The translations under genes were made by a program, and so were the position numbers. From Acuticoccus kalidii (GTDB lineage Bacteria > Pseudomonadota > Alphaproteobacteria > Rhizobiales > Amorphaceae), in the NCBI RefSeq assembly GCF_021556395.1, contig NZ_JAKGCS010000008.1, positions 3,654 through 67,653 on the forward strand: DNA of 64,000 bases, in the 5' to 3' direction. The notes beneath the pieces are model-generated. The model was given only the letters and a program-made list of their open reading frames with translations. It did not search any database and was not told the DNA's origin. Below are positions 44,901 to 52,002 of the stretch, piece by piece; the stretch's first letter is position 1; each line of letters begins with the position of its first letter.

Positions 44901-45065
44901 CTCGATCGCGAGTTCGAGATTGCGCAGATCCCGCTCCATGTTGAGGAGCTGGCCGCGCAGAGCGGTCAATCCCGTCGTCTGTGCTGTAGCCGGATGGCTG
45001 ACAGCGGTCATTCCAAGTGCAACGAGGAGCGAGCAGGCGACGACGAGGAACTTGAGGCGCGACAT
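41952..45065 (-). CDS. Large mechanosensitive channel of the MscS/MscK type
   Basis: 1037 residues. Signal peptide (LKFLVVACSLLVALGMTAVS, ending near ATA), then a long periplasmic, mainly helical and coiled-coil region (about 30-430) rich in Gln, Arg and Glu, then about ten or eleven membrane helices, and the MscS pore domain from about residue 810 (GVGIGFGMQNVVNNFISGLL, GDIVTVGANSGTVSQIGIRS, LIVPNSALIS). The C terminus ends in an acidic tail. Size and layout match MscK/DUF3772 channels, which open under membrane tension and may be gated by ions. Divergent from the binding-protein pair at 45241. Confidence 0.92.
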   Translation of the reverse strand: MSRLKFLVVACSLLVALGMTAVSHPATAQTTGLTALRGQLLNMERDLRNLELAIEQQTNENARIVSQLDTFDDNTPITFETLQQAQFEVDIGSTRLMTLAHTVAEQTERVDALNAAIVSASADLRSGTRDTLAGIVEEEMLDWRRRIRDVQNQILERLTVYQALSSEYLSLRQEQLAIIQNLITLDAIEGVRPSDEEPIVLRLTQLVDQLSQAALALSNEASGITETNSAAIQRRNLLRLRSDETLLRSTARLTDIAIVQSRSTLDALRTLPDEPSIPIHLFEDAIDEVDEIDHLITQRLTTINANRSALEDLVRILGEPNEQNAVAQAFRQRVRGLDELLQIQREELGQLREGLVRTREALVRERAIRERTNLTRREIARTDPAARQRIATELSSLPGKLKAIYEGRLTEIETSYRVADQRRLIAFGIASLVFIGFVIWLRRGLLKRFIAADATRATEVPLEVLRRNLFWLVPAAIWWIYTKVFAISQETAQTILMVLVIPAAAALLRDLTQVIVTRRTVGGQRRIGKIITRSTEAAMILTTIVVFAYVVLDEVNLLPSTQSAINRLAYSVFVLSGLPLLLFVFFFAAPTADRSSYGRIRRWVAGILSLLPPAALIATGVTGLMGYTNLAATMMQNLAIAIAIAAVLALALGVLNDIMEGIAARARAKDPARAYFFRANFLQPLTRAGQVLLLVIAIAVAARIFEWTSETPGIHQFLTFWNWRLFDVGTSSYGVGSVVVAAAALVFVFWLGAWCRRVAYTVVFGRLKDIGIRQSLSVFAQYVVIVLGVLLTLSAVGFDVTTLTVFAASLGVGIGFGMQNVVNNFISGLLLLVERPLRLGDIVTVGANSGTVSQIGIRSMRLKTFDEFDLIVPNSALISDTFTNWTRTNSMMRVILMVGISYSDDPDDAIRIIVDVLDNQPGVLKSPAPMVTTEEFADSSINLRLCYYIDLRGTMSGFTIKSEMLTQIWRRFNEAGITIPFPQRDVHMFRAPQRTLTTADSIAAATVEEKPVARRDDGDWVGDAVEMAQKTDDDEAF

Positions 45066-45240
45066 AGGACACTCTTAACGCGGACAGCGATGAACCAGCG
45101 TGCGGCTCATCATTTACCAGACGGCGACTTGAGGCATGGTGCGCCGACGGTCTAAGACGCTTCTCATCGTCATACAACCGGCCCCGAACGGCTAGGGGGG
45201 CACTTTGCCACGCGGTGGGACGCATTGAAGAGGCCGTCAG

Positions 45241-46476
45241 ATGGCCGTATTGCCGCGTTGTCGGGACCGATCGATTACAGGTGTTGGTGTGCGTTGGTTC
45301 TTAACATTCGTGCTGATTTTCGCCGCTCCGGCCATGAGCCGAGCCGACAATCTCACACTCTCATGTCTCAATGTCGGCAATGTGCTGGCCTCGTGCCGCG
45401 ATGCCGCGGCGCGGTTCTCGGAGCAGACGGGACACACCGTTCGCGTCGTCGCGGCGGACACCGCCGGGCGCAGCGCGCTCGAGAATTACCGCACGTTGAT
45501 GGATGTCGGCAGCCCACGGCTCGACGTGATCCAACTCTCCGAATCCTGGGTACCCGCCCTCGCGCCGGACCTTGCGACACTCGGAACGATCGCGGATCCC
45601 GATCAGGTGCCCGCGGCGCTCACCGAACTCGGTGAGGCAAACGGGCGCATCGTGGCCTGGCCGCAGCATATCGCGGTGACGCTGCTTTATGTGCGCGGCG
45701 GAATTGCCGGCGCGGAGCCGTTCGACGATTGGTCGGACCTTCGCGGCACGCTGCTCGACCTGCCCGACGATGGGGCCGACGGCCTCGTTTTCGGCGGCGC
45801 CGGGTCGACGATGTTTCCGCTGTTTCTCGACTGGTTCTACAGCTTCGGCGGCCAGGATCTGTCCGATCGGCGCACGCTTACGGCCGCTTTGCAGCTCCTC
45901 AACGACACGATCGGGGTGATCGCCGCGCCGGGGCTCGTCGACACCACGGCAGGCGACGCGATGGCCGAATTCACGGCGGGCCGCAGCGCCGCGCTCGTTG
46001 CCCGTTCGACGACGTTCGACAGCGTGTCGACATCGCAGATCGGTGAGGATCTCGTGACGATCCTGCGCCCGAACGCCAATGCCGACGACCCGACGACGCC
46101 GCGCCTCGTCTCCACCTGGCTGGTCGGCGTTCCCCGCTTCTCGCCCAATCAGGAGAGCGCGAAACAGCTTGCCGCCTTCCTGGTGTCCGACGCCGAGGAG
46201 CGGCGGGCGGCGGTCGAATTCGGCGTCGCTCCCGCGCGCACCGCTCTGTTCGAGGATCCCGAGGTGCACAGTGTGAACCCGATCATGGCCAACATCGCGG
46301 AGAGCCTGCCCTTCCTCACGCCGCTGCCGGTCGACAAATATGGCGAGGCCTATCTCGATCTCGCCGATGGCGTCGCTGAAACCGTGCGCGAAATGCTGCG
46401 CGGCGACACCGATGGGGCGACCGCGGCCTCCACCATCGTGCGGATGGTGCGCGCCGCAGAGCGCCGTTCGGAATAG
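45241..46476 (+). CDS. Orphan periplasmic binding protein, family 1
   Basis: 411 residues (ATG 45241 with AAGAGG seven bases upstream; a GTG at 45289 would give a shorter signal). Signal sequence around VRWFLTFVLIFAAPAMSRAD, then a MalE-type fold: LALLYVRGG-like lid region (TLLYVRGGIAGAEPFDDWSD), FPLFLDWFYSFGG, AEFTAGRSAALVARST. Such proteins bind sugars or similar for ABC import, but no permease or ATPase is adjacent. Nine bases separate it from the next gene, also a binding protein. Confidence 0.85.
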   Translation: MAVLPRCRDRSITGVGVRWFLTFVLIFAAPAMSRADNLTLSCLNVGNVLASCRDAAARFSEQTGHTVRVVAADTAGRSALENYRTLMDVGSPRLDVIQLSESWVPALAPDLATLGTIADPDQVPAALTELGEANGRIVAWPQHIAVTLLYVRGGIAGAEPFDDWSDLRGTLLDLPDDGADGLVFGGAGSTMFPLFLDWFYSFGGQDLSDRRTLTAALQLLNDTIGVIAAPGLVDTTAGDAMAEFTAGRSAALVARSTTFDSVSTSQIGEDLVTILRPNANADDPTTPRLVSTWLVGVPRFSPNQESAKQLAAFLVSDAEERRAAVEFGVAPARTALFEDPEVHSVNPIMANIAESLPFLTPLPVDKYGEAYLDLADGVAETVREMLRGDTDGATAASTIVRMVRAAERRSE

Positions 46477-46485
46477 GAGACGGAC

Positions 46486-47934
46486 ATGCGCCGATCGATC
46501 CTCGCTTTCGTCCTCGCCTGCGCTGTCGCCGCGCCCGTCGCGGCGCAGGAGGCGGGTACGCCGAATTCCGCCACCCCTCAGCGCGTCACCGTCCCCGAGG
46601 CGGCGGAGACCGCGACAGGGTCCCAGCCCGCCCCGGTCCCGAACGAGGCGACGTCCGCCCCGGCCGCCCCGGCGGCCGACAACGCGGCGACCGCGCCCGA
46701 ACCCGGCGCCGCCATCACCGAACTGCCGACGGATGCCGACGAGACGGTGGTGCCCGACACGGCGGCCACCACGAACGGCACAGACAGCGCTTCACCGGCT
46801 GACACCGGGTCCGGCGCTACGGCCACCGATGCGAGCGCGACCGATGCGGCACCGCCGGAAACGAGCGCGACGGGGGTGAACGCCGCCGAAGCGGACGCCG
46901 CAGCCCAGAGCCAAGCGGGCGAGGCGTCCGCCGGAGCCGCTCCGGCCGCAGCGCAAGCCCCCGCCACGGCCGAGAGCCCGGCCGCGACCGAGGATGCACA
47001 GGCGGCCGAGACGCCCAGCGCGACCGAGGGCGCACAGGCGTCCCAGACGCTGCCTACGTCGCCGACGCCGCCCACGTCCGAGACGATGCCGGCGGCCCAA
47101 ACACCCACCGCCGAGACACCCGCCGACGCCTCGACCGCCGACAATGCGCCAGCGGCAGGAACGCCCGCGGCCGACGCGGCCGCCGCGCCGAGTGAGCCGG
47201 CGGCGGCTGCCGCGCCGCGACGGCGGATCAATGTCGGCGTTCTCGCCGACGCTCCGCCGTTCAGCTCGGTGACCCGGTTCGGCAGCCGGGTCGGGTTCGA
47301 CGTCGATTTCGCCCGCCTCGTTTGCGAGCACCTCAGCGTGCAGTGCAATCTCGTCCCGCTATCGTCGGAGGATTTGGCGCCGGCGCTCTATGATCGGCGT
47401 GTCGAGTTCGTGATCGCTTCGCCGGTTCTGTCGGCGGGCTCCGATCCCACCGTCGAGGCGACGAACCCCTATCTCCGCCTCGCCGTGCGCTATGTCGCGC
47501 CGCGCACCGCCATCCGCGATCTGGAGGCGGCGGACAGCGCCGTCTATGGCGCGCTCGTCGGCACGGCGCAGGCGGATTATCTGACGTCGACCTTTCCCCG
47601 CCGGGGCGCGGTTCGGCTCTATCCGAACAGCGAGGGCCTCTGGATCGACCTCGCCCTCAAGCGGCTCGATGCCGTGCTCGCCCCGGCGATCACCGCGCGC
47701 CGTGAATTCCTCTCCACCCCGATCGGCGAGACCTTCCAGTTCATGCGGCCGACAAAGGGGCAGCACGAAGGCTTGTCACGCCTCGCCGTGATCGCGACGC
47801 GCGATGGCGACGACACCTTGCGGATGGGCATCAACGCCGCCATCCGCCAGATCCTCGCCTCGCCGGAATATGGCGAGATGATCAGCGATTATCTCGACCG
47901 GAGCCTCGCCTCGGCGCCCGACGATAGGCAATAA
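46486..47934 (+). CDS. Orphan family-3 binding protein with a 220-residue Ala/Pro/Thr linker
   Basis: 482 residues. Signal peptide RRSILAFVLACAVAAPVAAQ, then residues about 22-245 are a low-complexity tract of Ala, Thr, Pro, Glu and Ser (many AET, TPT, APA repeats). A SBP_bac_3 domain fills 247-482: INVGVLADAPPFSSVTRFGS, GFDVDFARLVCEHLSVQCNL. The linker would let the domain reach across the periplasm or wall. GGAGAC sits before the ATG. No transporter is nearby; possible sensor input or non-transport role. Confidence 0.85.
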   Translation: MRRSILAFVLACAVAAPVAAQEAGTPNSATPQRVTVPEAAETATGSQPAPVPNEATSAPAAPAADNAATAPEPGAAITELPTDADETVVPDTAATTNGTDSASPADTGSGATATDASATDAAPPETSATGVNAAEADAAAQSQAGEASAGAAPAAAQAPATAESPAATEDAQAAETPSATEGAQASQTLPTSPTPPTSETMPAAQTPTAETPADASTADNAPAAGTPAADAAAAPSEPAAAAAPRRRINVGVLADAPPFSSVTRFGSRVGFDVDFARLVCEHLSVQCNLVPLSSEDLAPALYDRRVEFVIASPVLSAGSDPTVEATNPYLRLAVRYVAPRTAIRDLEAADSAVYGALVGTAQADYLTSTFPRRGAVRLYPNSEGLWIDLALKRLDAVLAPAITARREFLSTPIGETFQFMRPTKGQHEGLSRLAVIATRDGDDTLRMGINAAIRQILASPEYGEMISDYLDRSLASAPDDRQ

Positions 47935-47947
47935 AGAGGATTGACAA

Positions 47948-47997
47948 TTCCACGGAACGAATCACCTCCGCATCGGTTGGTGATTCGTTCCGCGGAA
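47948..47997. repeat. Large inverted repeat with embedded GTTCCGCGGAAC box
   Basis: TTCCACGGAACGAATCACC (47948-47966) and GGTGATTCGTTCCGCGGAA (47979-47997) pair over 19 positions with one mismatch around a 12-base loop. The outer end of each arm is itself a small palindrome (TTCCRCGGAA), the two copies lying 40 bases apart. It starts 13 bases after the binding-protein stop and overlaps the candidate EcfG promoter, so it could be terminator, operator or both. Confidence 0.7.
47954..47978 (+). promoter_or_regulatory. EcfG (RpoE2)-type promoter of the ku-ligD block
   Basis: GGAAC (47954-47958), 16 bases, then GGTT (47975-47978). The alphaproteobacterial general-stress consensus is GGAAC-N16/17-CGTT, so this matches eight of nine bases. 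It lies about 60 bases before the start of the Rho-N-like gene. In Sinorhizobium, Ku/LigD functions are known to be under RpoE2. Inferred by motif only. Confidence 0.55.
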
Positions 47998-48036
47998 CGG
48001 ATGCGGTCCGCCCGCGGCATGTCGAGAGGGACGACG

Positions 48037-48300
48037 ATGCCCAAACGTGACCCAGGCCCTTCGGTCAAGGATGACGACACCTACGAAGCCCTTCGCCGCG
48101 ACGGGGCGAGCAAGGAGAAGGCCGCCCGGATCGCCAATGCGAAGGCGGCCGGCGGCAAACCGTCGAAGAAGGGCGGAAGCGCTCCGCCTTACGAGGAATG
48201 GTCCCGCGACGATCTTTATAATCGCGCGAAGGAGATCGGCATCGACGGCCGGTCCAAGATGTCCAAAAACCAACTCATCAACGCGCTGAGGTCGCATTAG
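48037..48300 (+). CDS. Small Rho-N/SAP-like protein linked to Ku
   Basis: 87 residues from the ATG at 48037 (GAGAGGGA upstream). N-terminal part: SVKDDDTYEALRRDGASKEK, AARIANAKAAGG, a helical motif common to small proteins of this type; C-terminal: YEEWSRDDLYNRAKEIGIDG, RSKMSKNQLINALRSH, which matches the Rho termination factor N-terminal helix-extended-loop-helix fold. Basic and probably nucleic-acid binding. It lies six bases before ku, and such genes often neighbour Ku in Rhizobiales, so a role in end joining is plausible. Confidence 0.8.
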   Translation: MPKRDPGPSVKDDDTYEALRRDGASKEKAARIANAKAAGGKPSKKGGSAPPYEEWSRDDLYNRAKEIGIDGRSKMSKNQLINALRSH

Positions 48301-48305
48301 CGGCG

Positions 48306-49220
48306 ATGGCAGCTCCCCGCGCCTATTGGAAGGGTCATATCCGCCTCGCGCTCGTGAGCTTCCCGGTGCGCCTCTATGCGGCCGTGTCGCAGACCGAGCG
48401 GATCGCGCTCCACCGCATCACGCGCGACACGCACGAGCGCGTGCGCATCCAGAATGTCGTGCCCGGCGAAGGACCCGTCGAGCGGGACGATGTCGTGATG
48501 GGCTACGAGTATGACAGGGACAAATATATCCCCGTCGAGGATGACGAGCTCGAGGGCCTCGACGTCGAATCGAAACACACGATCGATCTGTCCCGCTTCG
48601 TCGATCTGTCCGATATCGACCCGATTTATTTCGACAAACCCTATTTCCTGGCGCCCGACGGCGACATCGCCTCGGAGGCGTTCGTCACCATCCGCGACGC
48701 GCTGCGGCACGCCAAGAAGGTGGCGCTCGGCCAGATCGTGCTCAACAAGCGCGAGCGGGTCGTCGCGATCCAGCCTTGCGGCAAGGGGCTGATCCTCGAA
48801 ACGCTCCGCTGGGCCGACGAGGTGCGCGAAGCGGACGCCTATTTCGACGACATCGAGGAGGTGAAGGTCTCGGCCGATCAGGTCGAGATGGCCGAGAGCC
48901 TCATCAAGGCGCGGGCGGGCGCGTTCGAGCCGGAGCGCTTCGTCGACCGCTATCAGCAGGAATTGCGGGCGCTGATCGACAAGAAGCTGAAAGGCAAGCG
49001 GATCGAGCCCGCCAAGCCGGCCCGCGGCGGCAAGGGCTCCAACGTCATCAACCTGATGGATGCGTTGAAGGCGAGCCTCGATGAAGGCGGAAAGCCCGCC
49101 GGATCGTCCGAAAAGCGGACGACGAAGGCGAAGTCGAGCGGAACGACCAAGACCTCGCGCGCCGCCAAACCGAAAAGCGGGGCGAAGACGACCCGCACGC
49201 GGCAGAAGAAATCGGCCTGA
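48306..49220 (+). CDS. ku: Non-homologous end-joining protein Ku
   Basis: 304 residues. Ku core barrel: RAYWKGHIRLALVSFPVRLY at the start, HRITRDTHERVRIQNVVPGE, and YEYDRDKYIPVEDDELEG. The last 45 or so residues are Lys/Thr/Ser/Ala-rich (KSSGTTKTSRAAKPKSGAKT), as in many bacterial Ku proteins. Forms a homodimer that encircles DNA ends and recruits LigD. ligD follows after six bases. Likely driven from the promoter before the Rho-N-like gene. Confidence 0.96.
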   Translation: MAAPRAYWKGHIRLALVSFPVRLYAAVSQTERIALHRITRDTHERVRIQNVVPGEGPVERDDVVMGYEYDRDKYIPVEDDELEGLDVESKHTIDLSRFVDLSDIDPIYFDKPYFLAPDGDIASEAFVTIRDALRHAKKVALGQIVLNKRERVVAIQPCGKGLILETLRWADEVREADAYFDDIEEVKVSADQVEMAESLIKARAGAFEPERFVDRYQQELRALIDKKLKGKRIEPAKPARGGKGSNVINLMDALKASLDEGGKPAGSSEKRTTKAKSSGTTKTSRAAKPKSGAKTTRTRQKKSA

Positions 49221-49226
49221 CGCGCG

Positions 49227-51830
49227 ATGGCGAGCGCGAGCCTCGATCGCTATCGCGAAAAGCGGAACTTCGAGACGACGCCCGAGCCTCAGGCAAAGAG
49301 CGGCCGACGGCGCAAGACGGCGTTGCGCTTCGTCGTCCAGAAGCACGACGCCTCGCGGCTCCATTATGATTTCCGCCTCGAATATGAAGGCGTCCTGAAA
49401 TCCTGGGCGGTGACGCGCGGGCCGAGCCTCGACCCGGCCGACAAACGTCTCGCGGTGGAGACCGAAGACCACCCGCTCGACTATCGCAGCTTCGAGGGGA
49501 CGATCCCGGAAGGCTCCTACGGCGCCGGCACCGTGATGCTGTGGGACGAGGGCACCTGGCGGATGGCGGACGGCAAGGACGCCGCCGAGGGCCTGCGCGA
49601 AGGATCACTCACCTTCGATCTCGACGGAAGCCGCCTCAAAGGGCGCTGGCATCTTCAGCGGATGGGGGCGGAGAAAGGGCGGCCGCCCCAATGGCTCCTC
49701 ATCAAAGTGCGGGACGCGGCGGCGAAGGATGACGGCAAGGCGGTGATCGACCGCTTTACCAAGAGCGTCCGCTCCGGCCGCACCATGGCCGCGATCGCCA
49801 AGGCTGGCCCGCCGAAGGAGACCGCCGAGCGGGCGGCGGAACCGGACAAGAAGCCGCCCGCCGCCTCTCGCCGCAAGGCGGCGCGGAAGGCCGGCCCGCG
49901 TCAGGCGTCCCACAAAAGCGTTGCGCTGCCCGAGTTCGTAGAGCCGATGCTCTGCCGCTCGCGCACCACGCCGCCGCGAGGCGAGGGATGGCTCGCCGAG
50001 GTGAAATATGACGGCTACCGCGCGATCCTGAGAGCCGCGCCGGACGGCGTCGCGATCCTCACCCGCAACAAGCAGAATTGGACGGCGCGCTTTCCCGCCA
50101 TCGCGAAAGCGGCCAAAACGCTCGCCGAACGCGGCGTGATGCTGGACGGGGAGATCGTGGTCTTCGACGAGGCGGGGCGGACGAGCTTCAACGCGCTCCA
50201 CGGCGCCGTGCGGTCAGACCAGGCGCCCGACGCGACCTATGTGGCGTTCGATCTCCTCTTTCTGGACGGGGCGGACTGGCGCGGCCAGCCGATCGAGGCG
50301 CGCAAGGCGGCGCTCGCCCCGCTCGTCGCCGATCTCTCGGCGATCCGGTTCGGCGATCACATCGCCGGCGGCAAGCAGGAGGCGCTCTTCGAGCGGGCGA
50401 AATCGCACGGGCTCGAAGGCATCGTCGCCAAGCGCGCGGGGAGCCGCTATCGCTCCGGCCGGCACGATGATTGGGTGAAGGTGCGCGCCGTCCATTCGCA
50501 TGACTTCGTGGTCGGCGCCTATACGCTGAGCGACGACGGAAGCCTCGGCGCGCTGGTCGTCGGCGCCTATGCGGGCGGCGACCTCGTTCCCGCCGGCCGT
50601 GTCGGCACCGGCTATTCCCGTGCCGAGGCGGCGGCCCTTCTCGCCGAACTCGAGGCGCGCGGCGTGCGGCGCTCGCCCTTCTCGGCCTCCCTCAAGGGGC
50701 GCGGCCATCATTTCGTGAAACCCGAGCTCGTGGTGGGGGTGGACTATCTGACGATCACCACGGACGGCGCGATGCGCCATCCGGTCTATCGCCGCCGCGT
50801 CGAGGCGGATCCGAAAACGGTCCATCTTCCGTCCGACCATCCCGCCGCCGCGATCGACAGGGCGCCCGCGCCGCCGCCGGATTCGCCCGGAACCGCCCGG
50901 CGCGCCGCGGGCCGGCCAGCGCGCGGGACGCCCGCCGGCAGGCGTGGCGCGCGCAAGGAGAACGCAATGGCCGACAGCGTGCTGGGCGTGAGCCTCAGCC
51001 ATCCCGAGCGGGTGCTCTTTCCCGAGCAGAACGTCACCAAGGCCGATCTCGCCCGGCATTATGAGGTTCACATGGACCTCATCATGCCGCATGTCGAAGG
51101 CCGCCCGCTGACACTGTTGCGATGCCCGCAAGGGCGCGCGCGCCAATGCTTTTACCAGCGCCATCCCGAAGGTTTGCCGGAGCGGATGGCCCGCGATATC
51201 GGCGAGGAAGACGGTGCGGCGATCGTCGTCTCCGAGCCGGCCGACATCATCGAGCTGGTCCAGCGCGGGGTGCTCGAAATCCACCTGCGCGGCGCGAAGG
51301 CCGATCGGCCCGACCGCCCGGACCGGCTGATTTTCGACCTCGACCCCGGCGACGATGTCCCGTTCGAGGCGGTGAAGGACGCCGCCGTCAAATTGCGGGA
51401 CCATCTCGCCGATCTCGACCTCGTCTCCTTCGTGAAGACGACCGGGGGGAAGGGGCTTCACGTGATGCTGCCGATCGAGCGGCGTACCTCCTGGGAGGAG
51501 GCGAAGGCGTGGACGCGGGCGATCGCGACGCATTTCGCGGACACCGAGCCGGACCGCTTTCTCGTCAACATGAAGAAGGCGAAGCGGCGCGGGAAAATCT
51601 TCATCGACTATTTGCGCAACGACGTGAAATCCTCGGCGGTCGCGCCATATTCCTCACGCGCGCGGGAGGGCGCACCGTTTTCCGTCCCCGTGACGTGGGA
51701 GGCGCTCGCCGGCCTCGAAGTCCCGAACGGGGTCCATGTCGGAGAGCGCATCGCGACCGACGCATGGGCGGATGTCGCGACCGTCCGCCAGCGGTTGACC
51801 GCGAAGCACCTGACGGCGATCGATTCATAA
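49227..51830 (+). CDS. ligD: ATP-dependent DNA ligase D with phosphoesterase, ligase and polymerase domains
   Basis: 867 residues, domains in the order phosphoesterase-ligase-polymerase. Residues about 20-165: 3'-phosphoesterase (QKHDASRLHYDFRLEYEGVL, with the metal-binding HDASRLHYDFR). Residues about 230-540: ligase, nucleotidyl-Lys260 in VKYDGYRAIL, GEIVVFDEAG, GLEGIVAKRAGSRY. Residues about 581-867: archaeo-eukaryotic primase-type polymerase (LIFDLDPGDDV catalytic Asp pair, KTTGGKGLHVMLP). Complete enzyme for end processing, gap filling and sealing with Ku. An internal ATG at 50967 has AAGGAG six bases upstream, just at the polymerase domain start. Confidence 0.96.
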   Translation: MASASLDRYREKRNFETTPEPQAKSGRRRKTALRFVVQKHDASRLHYDFRLEYEGVLKSWAVTRGPSLDPADKRLAVETEDHPLDYRSFEGTIPEGSYGAGTVMLWDEGTWRMADGKDAAEGLREGSLTFDLDGSRLKGRWHLQRMGAEKGRPPQWLLIKVRDAAAKDDGKAVIDRFTKSVRSGRTMAAIAKAGPPKETAERAAEPDKKPPAASRRKAARKAGPRQASHKSVALPEFVEPMLCRSRTTPPRGEGWLAEVKYDGYRAILRAAPDGVAILTRNKQNWTARFPAIAKAAKTLAERGVMLDGEIVVFDEAGRTSFNALHGAVRSDQAPDATYVAFDLLFLDGADWRGQPIEARKAALAPLVADLSAIRFGDHIAGGKQEALFERAKSHGLEGIVAKRAGSRYRSGRHDDWVKVRAVHSHDFVVGAYTLSDDGSLGALVVGAYAGGDLVPAGRVGTGYSRAEAAALLAELEARGVRRSPFSASLKGRGHHFVKPELVVGVDYLTITTDGAMRHPVYRRRVEADPKTVHLPSDHPAAAIDRAPAPPPDSPGTARRAAGRPARGTPAGRRGARKENAMADSVLGVSLSHPERVLFPEQNVTKADLARHYEVHMDLIMPHVEGRPLTLLRCPQGRARQCFYQRHPEGLPERMARDIGEEDGAAIVVSEPADIIELVQRGVLEIHLRGAKADRPDRPDRLIFDLDPGDDVPFEAVKDAAVKLRDHLADLDLVSFVKTTGGKGLHVMLPIERRTSWEEAKAWTRAIATHFADTEPDRFLVNMKKAKRRGKIFIDYLRNDVKSSAVAPYSSRAREGAPFSVPVTWEALAGLEVPNGVHVGERIATDAWADVATVRQRLTAKHLTAIDS

Positions 51831-51936
51831 ATGCTCAGGGCGGAATGAAAATGGACTCGCTGAAGCAACAATTTAGTCGCGGGCCTTTTCACTTCCATTA
51901 ATCTTTAGTGAATCGCTCTCTTTCATCGCCCGAACC

Positions 51937-51962
51937 TGAACCAAGCCTGATCACGCAGCGTT
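51937..51962 (+). promoter_or_regulatory. Possible EcfG-type promoter of otsA
   Basis: TGAAC (51937-51941), 17 bases, CGTT (51959-51962). One mismatch in the -35 (consensus GGAAC). Located about 40 bases before the otsA start. Trehalose synthesis is a common general-stress target in Alphaproteobacteria. Inferred from motif and place. Confidence 0.45.
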
Positions 51963-52002
51963 CCATTCCAACACAGGAAATGCCTCTTTTGGGAATGGGT
52001 CG

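Noticed and set aside
41910..45155. Open frame of 1081 codons opposite the MscS-type channel
   Set aside because: Charged low-complexity translation and no domain; the channel frame has a signal peptide, helices and the MscS motifs.
47941..47946. TTGACA as a sigma-70 -35 box for the ku operon
   Set aside because: No matching -10 at 16-18 bases; the region there is inside the GC-rich hairpin.
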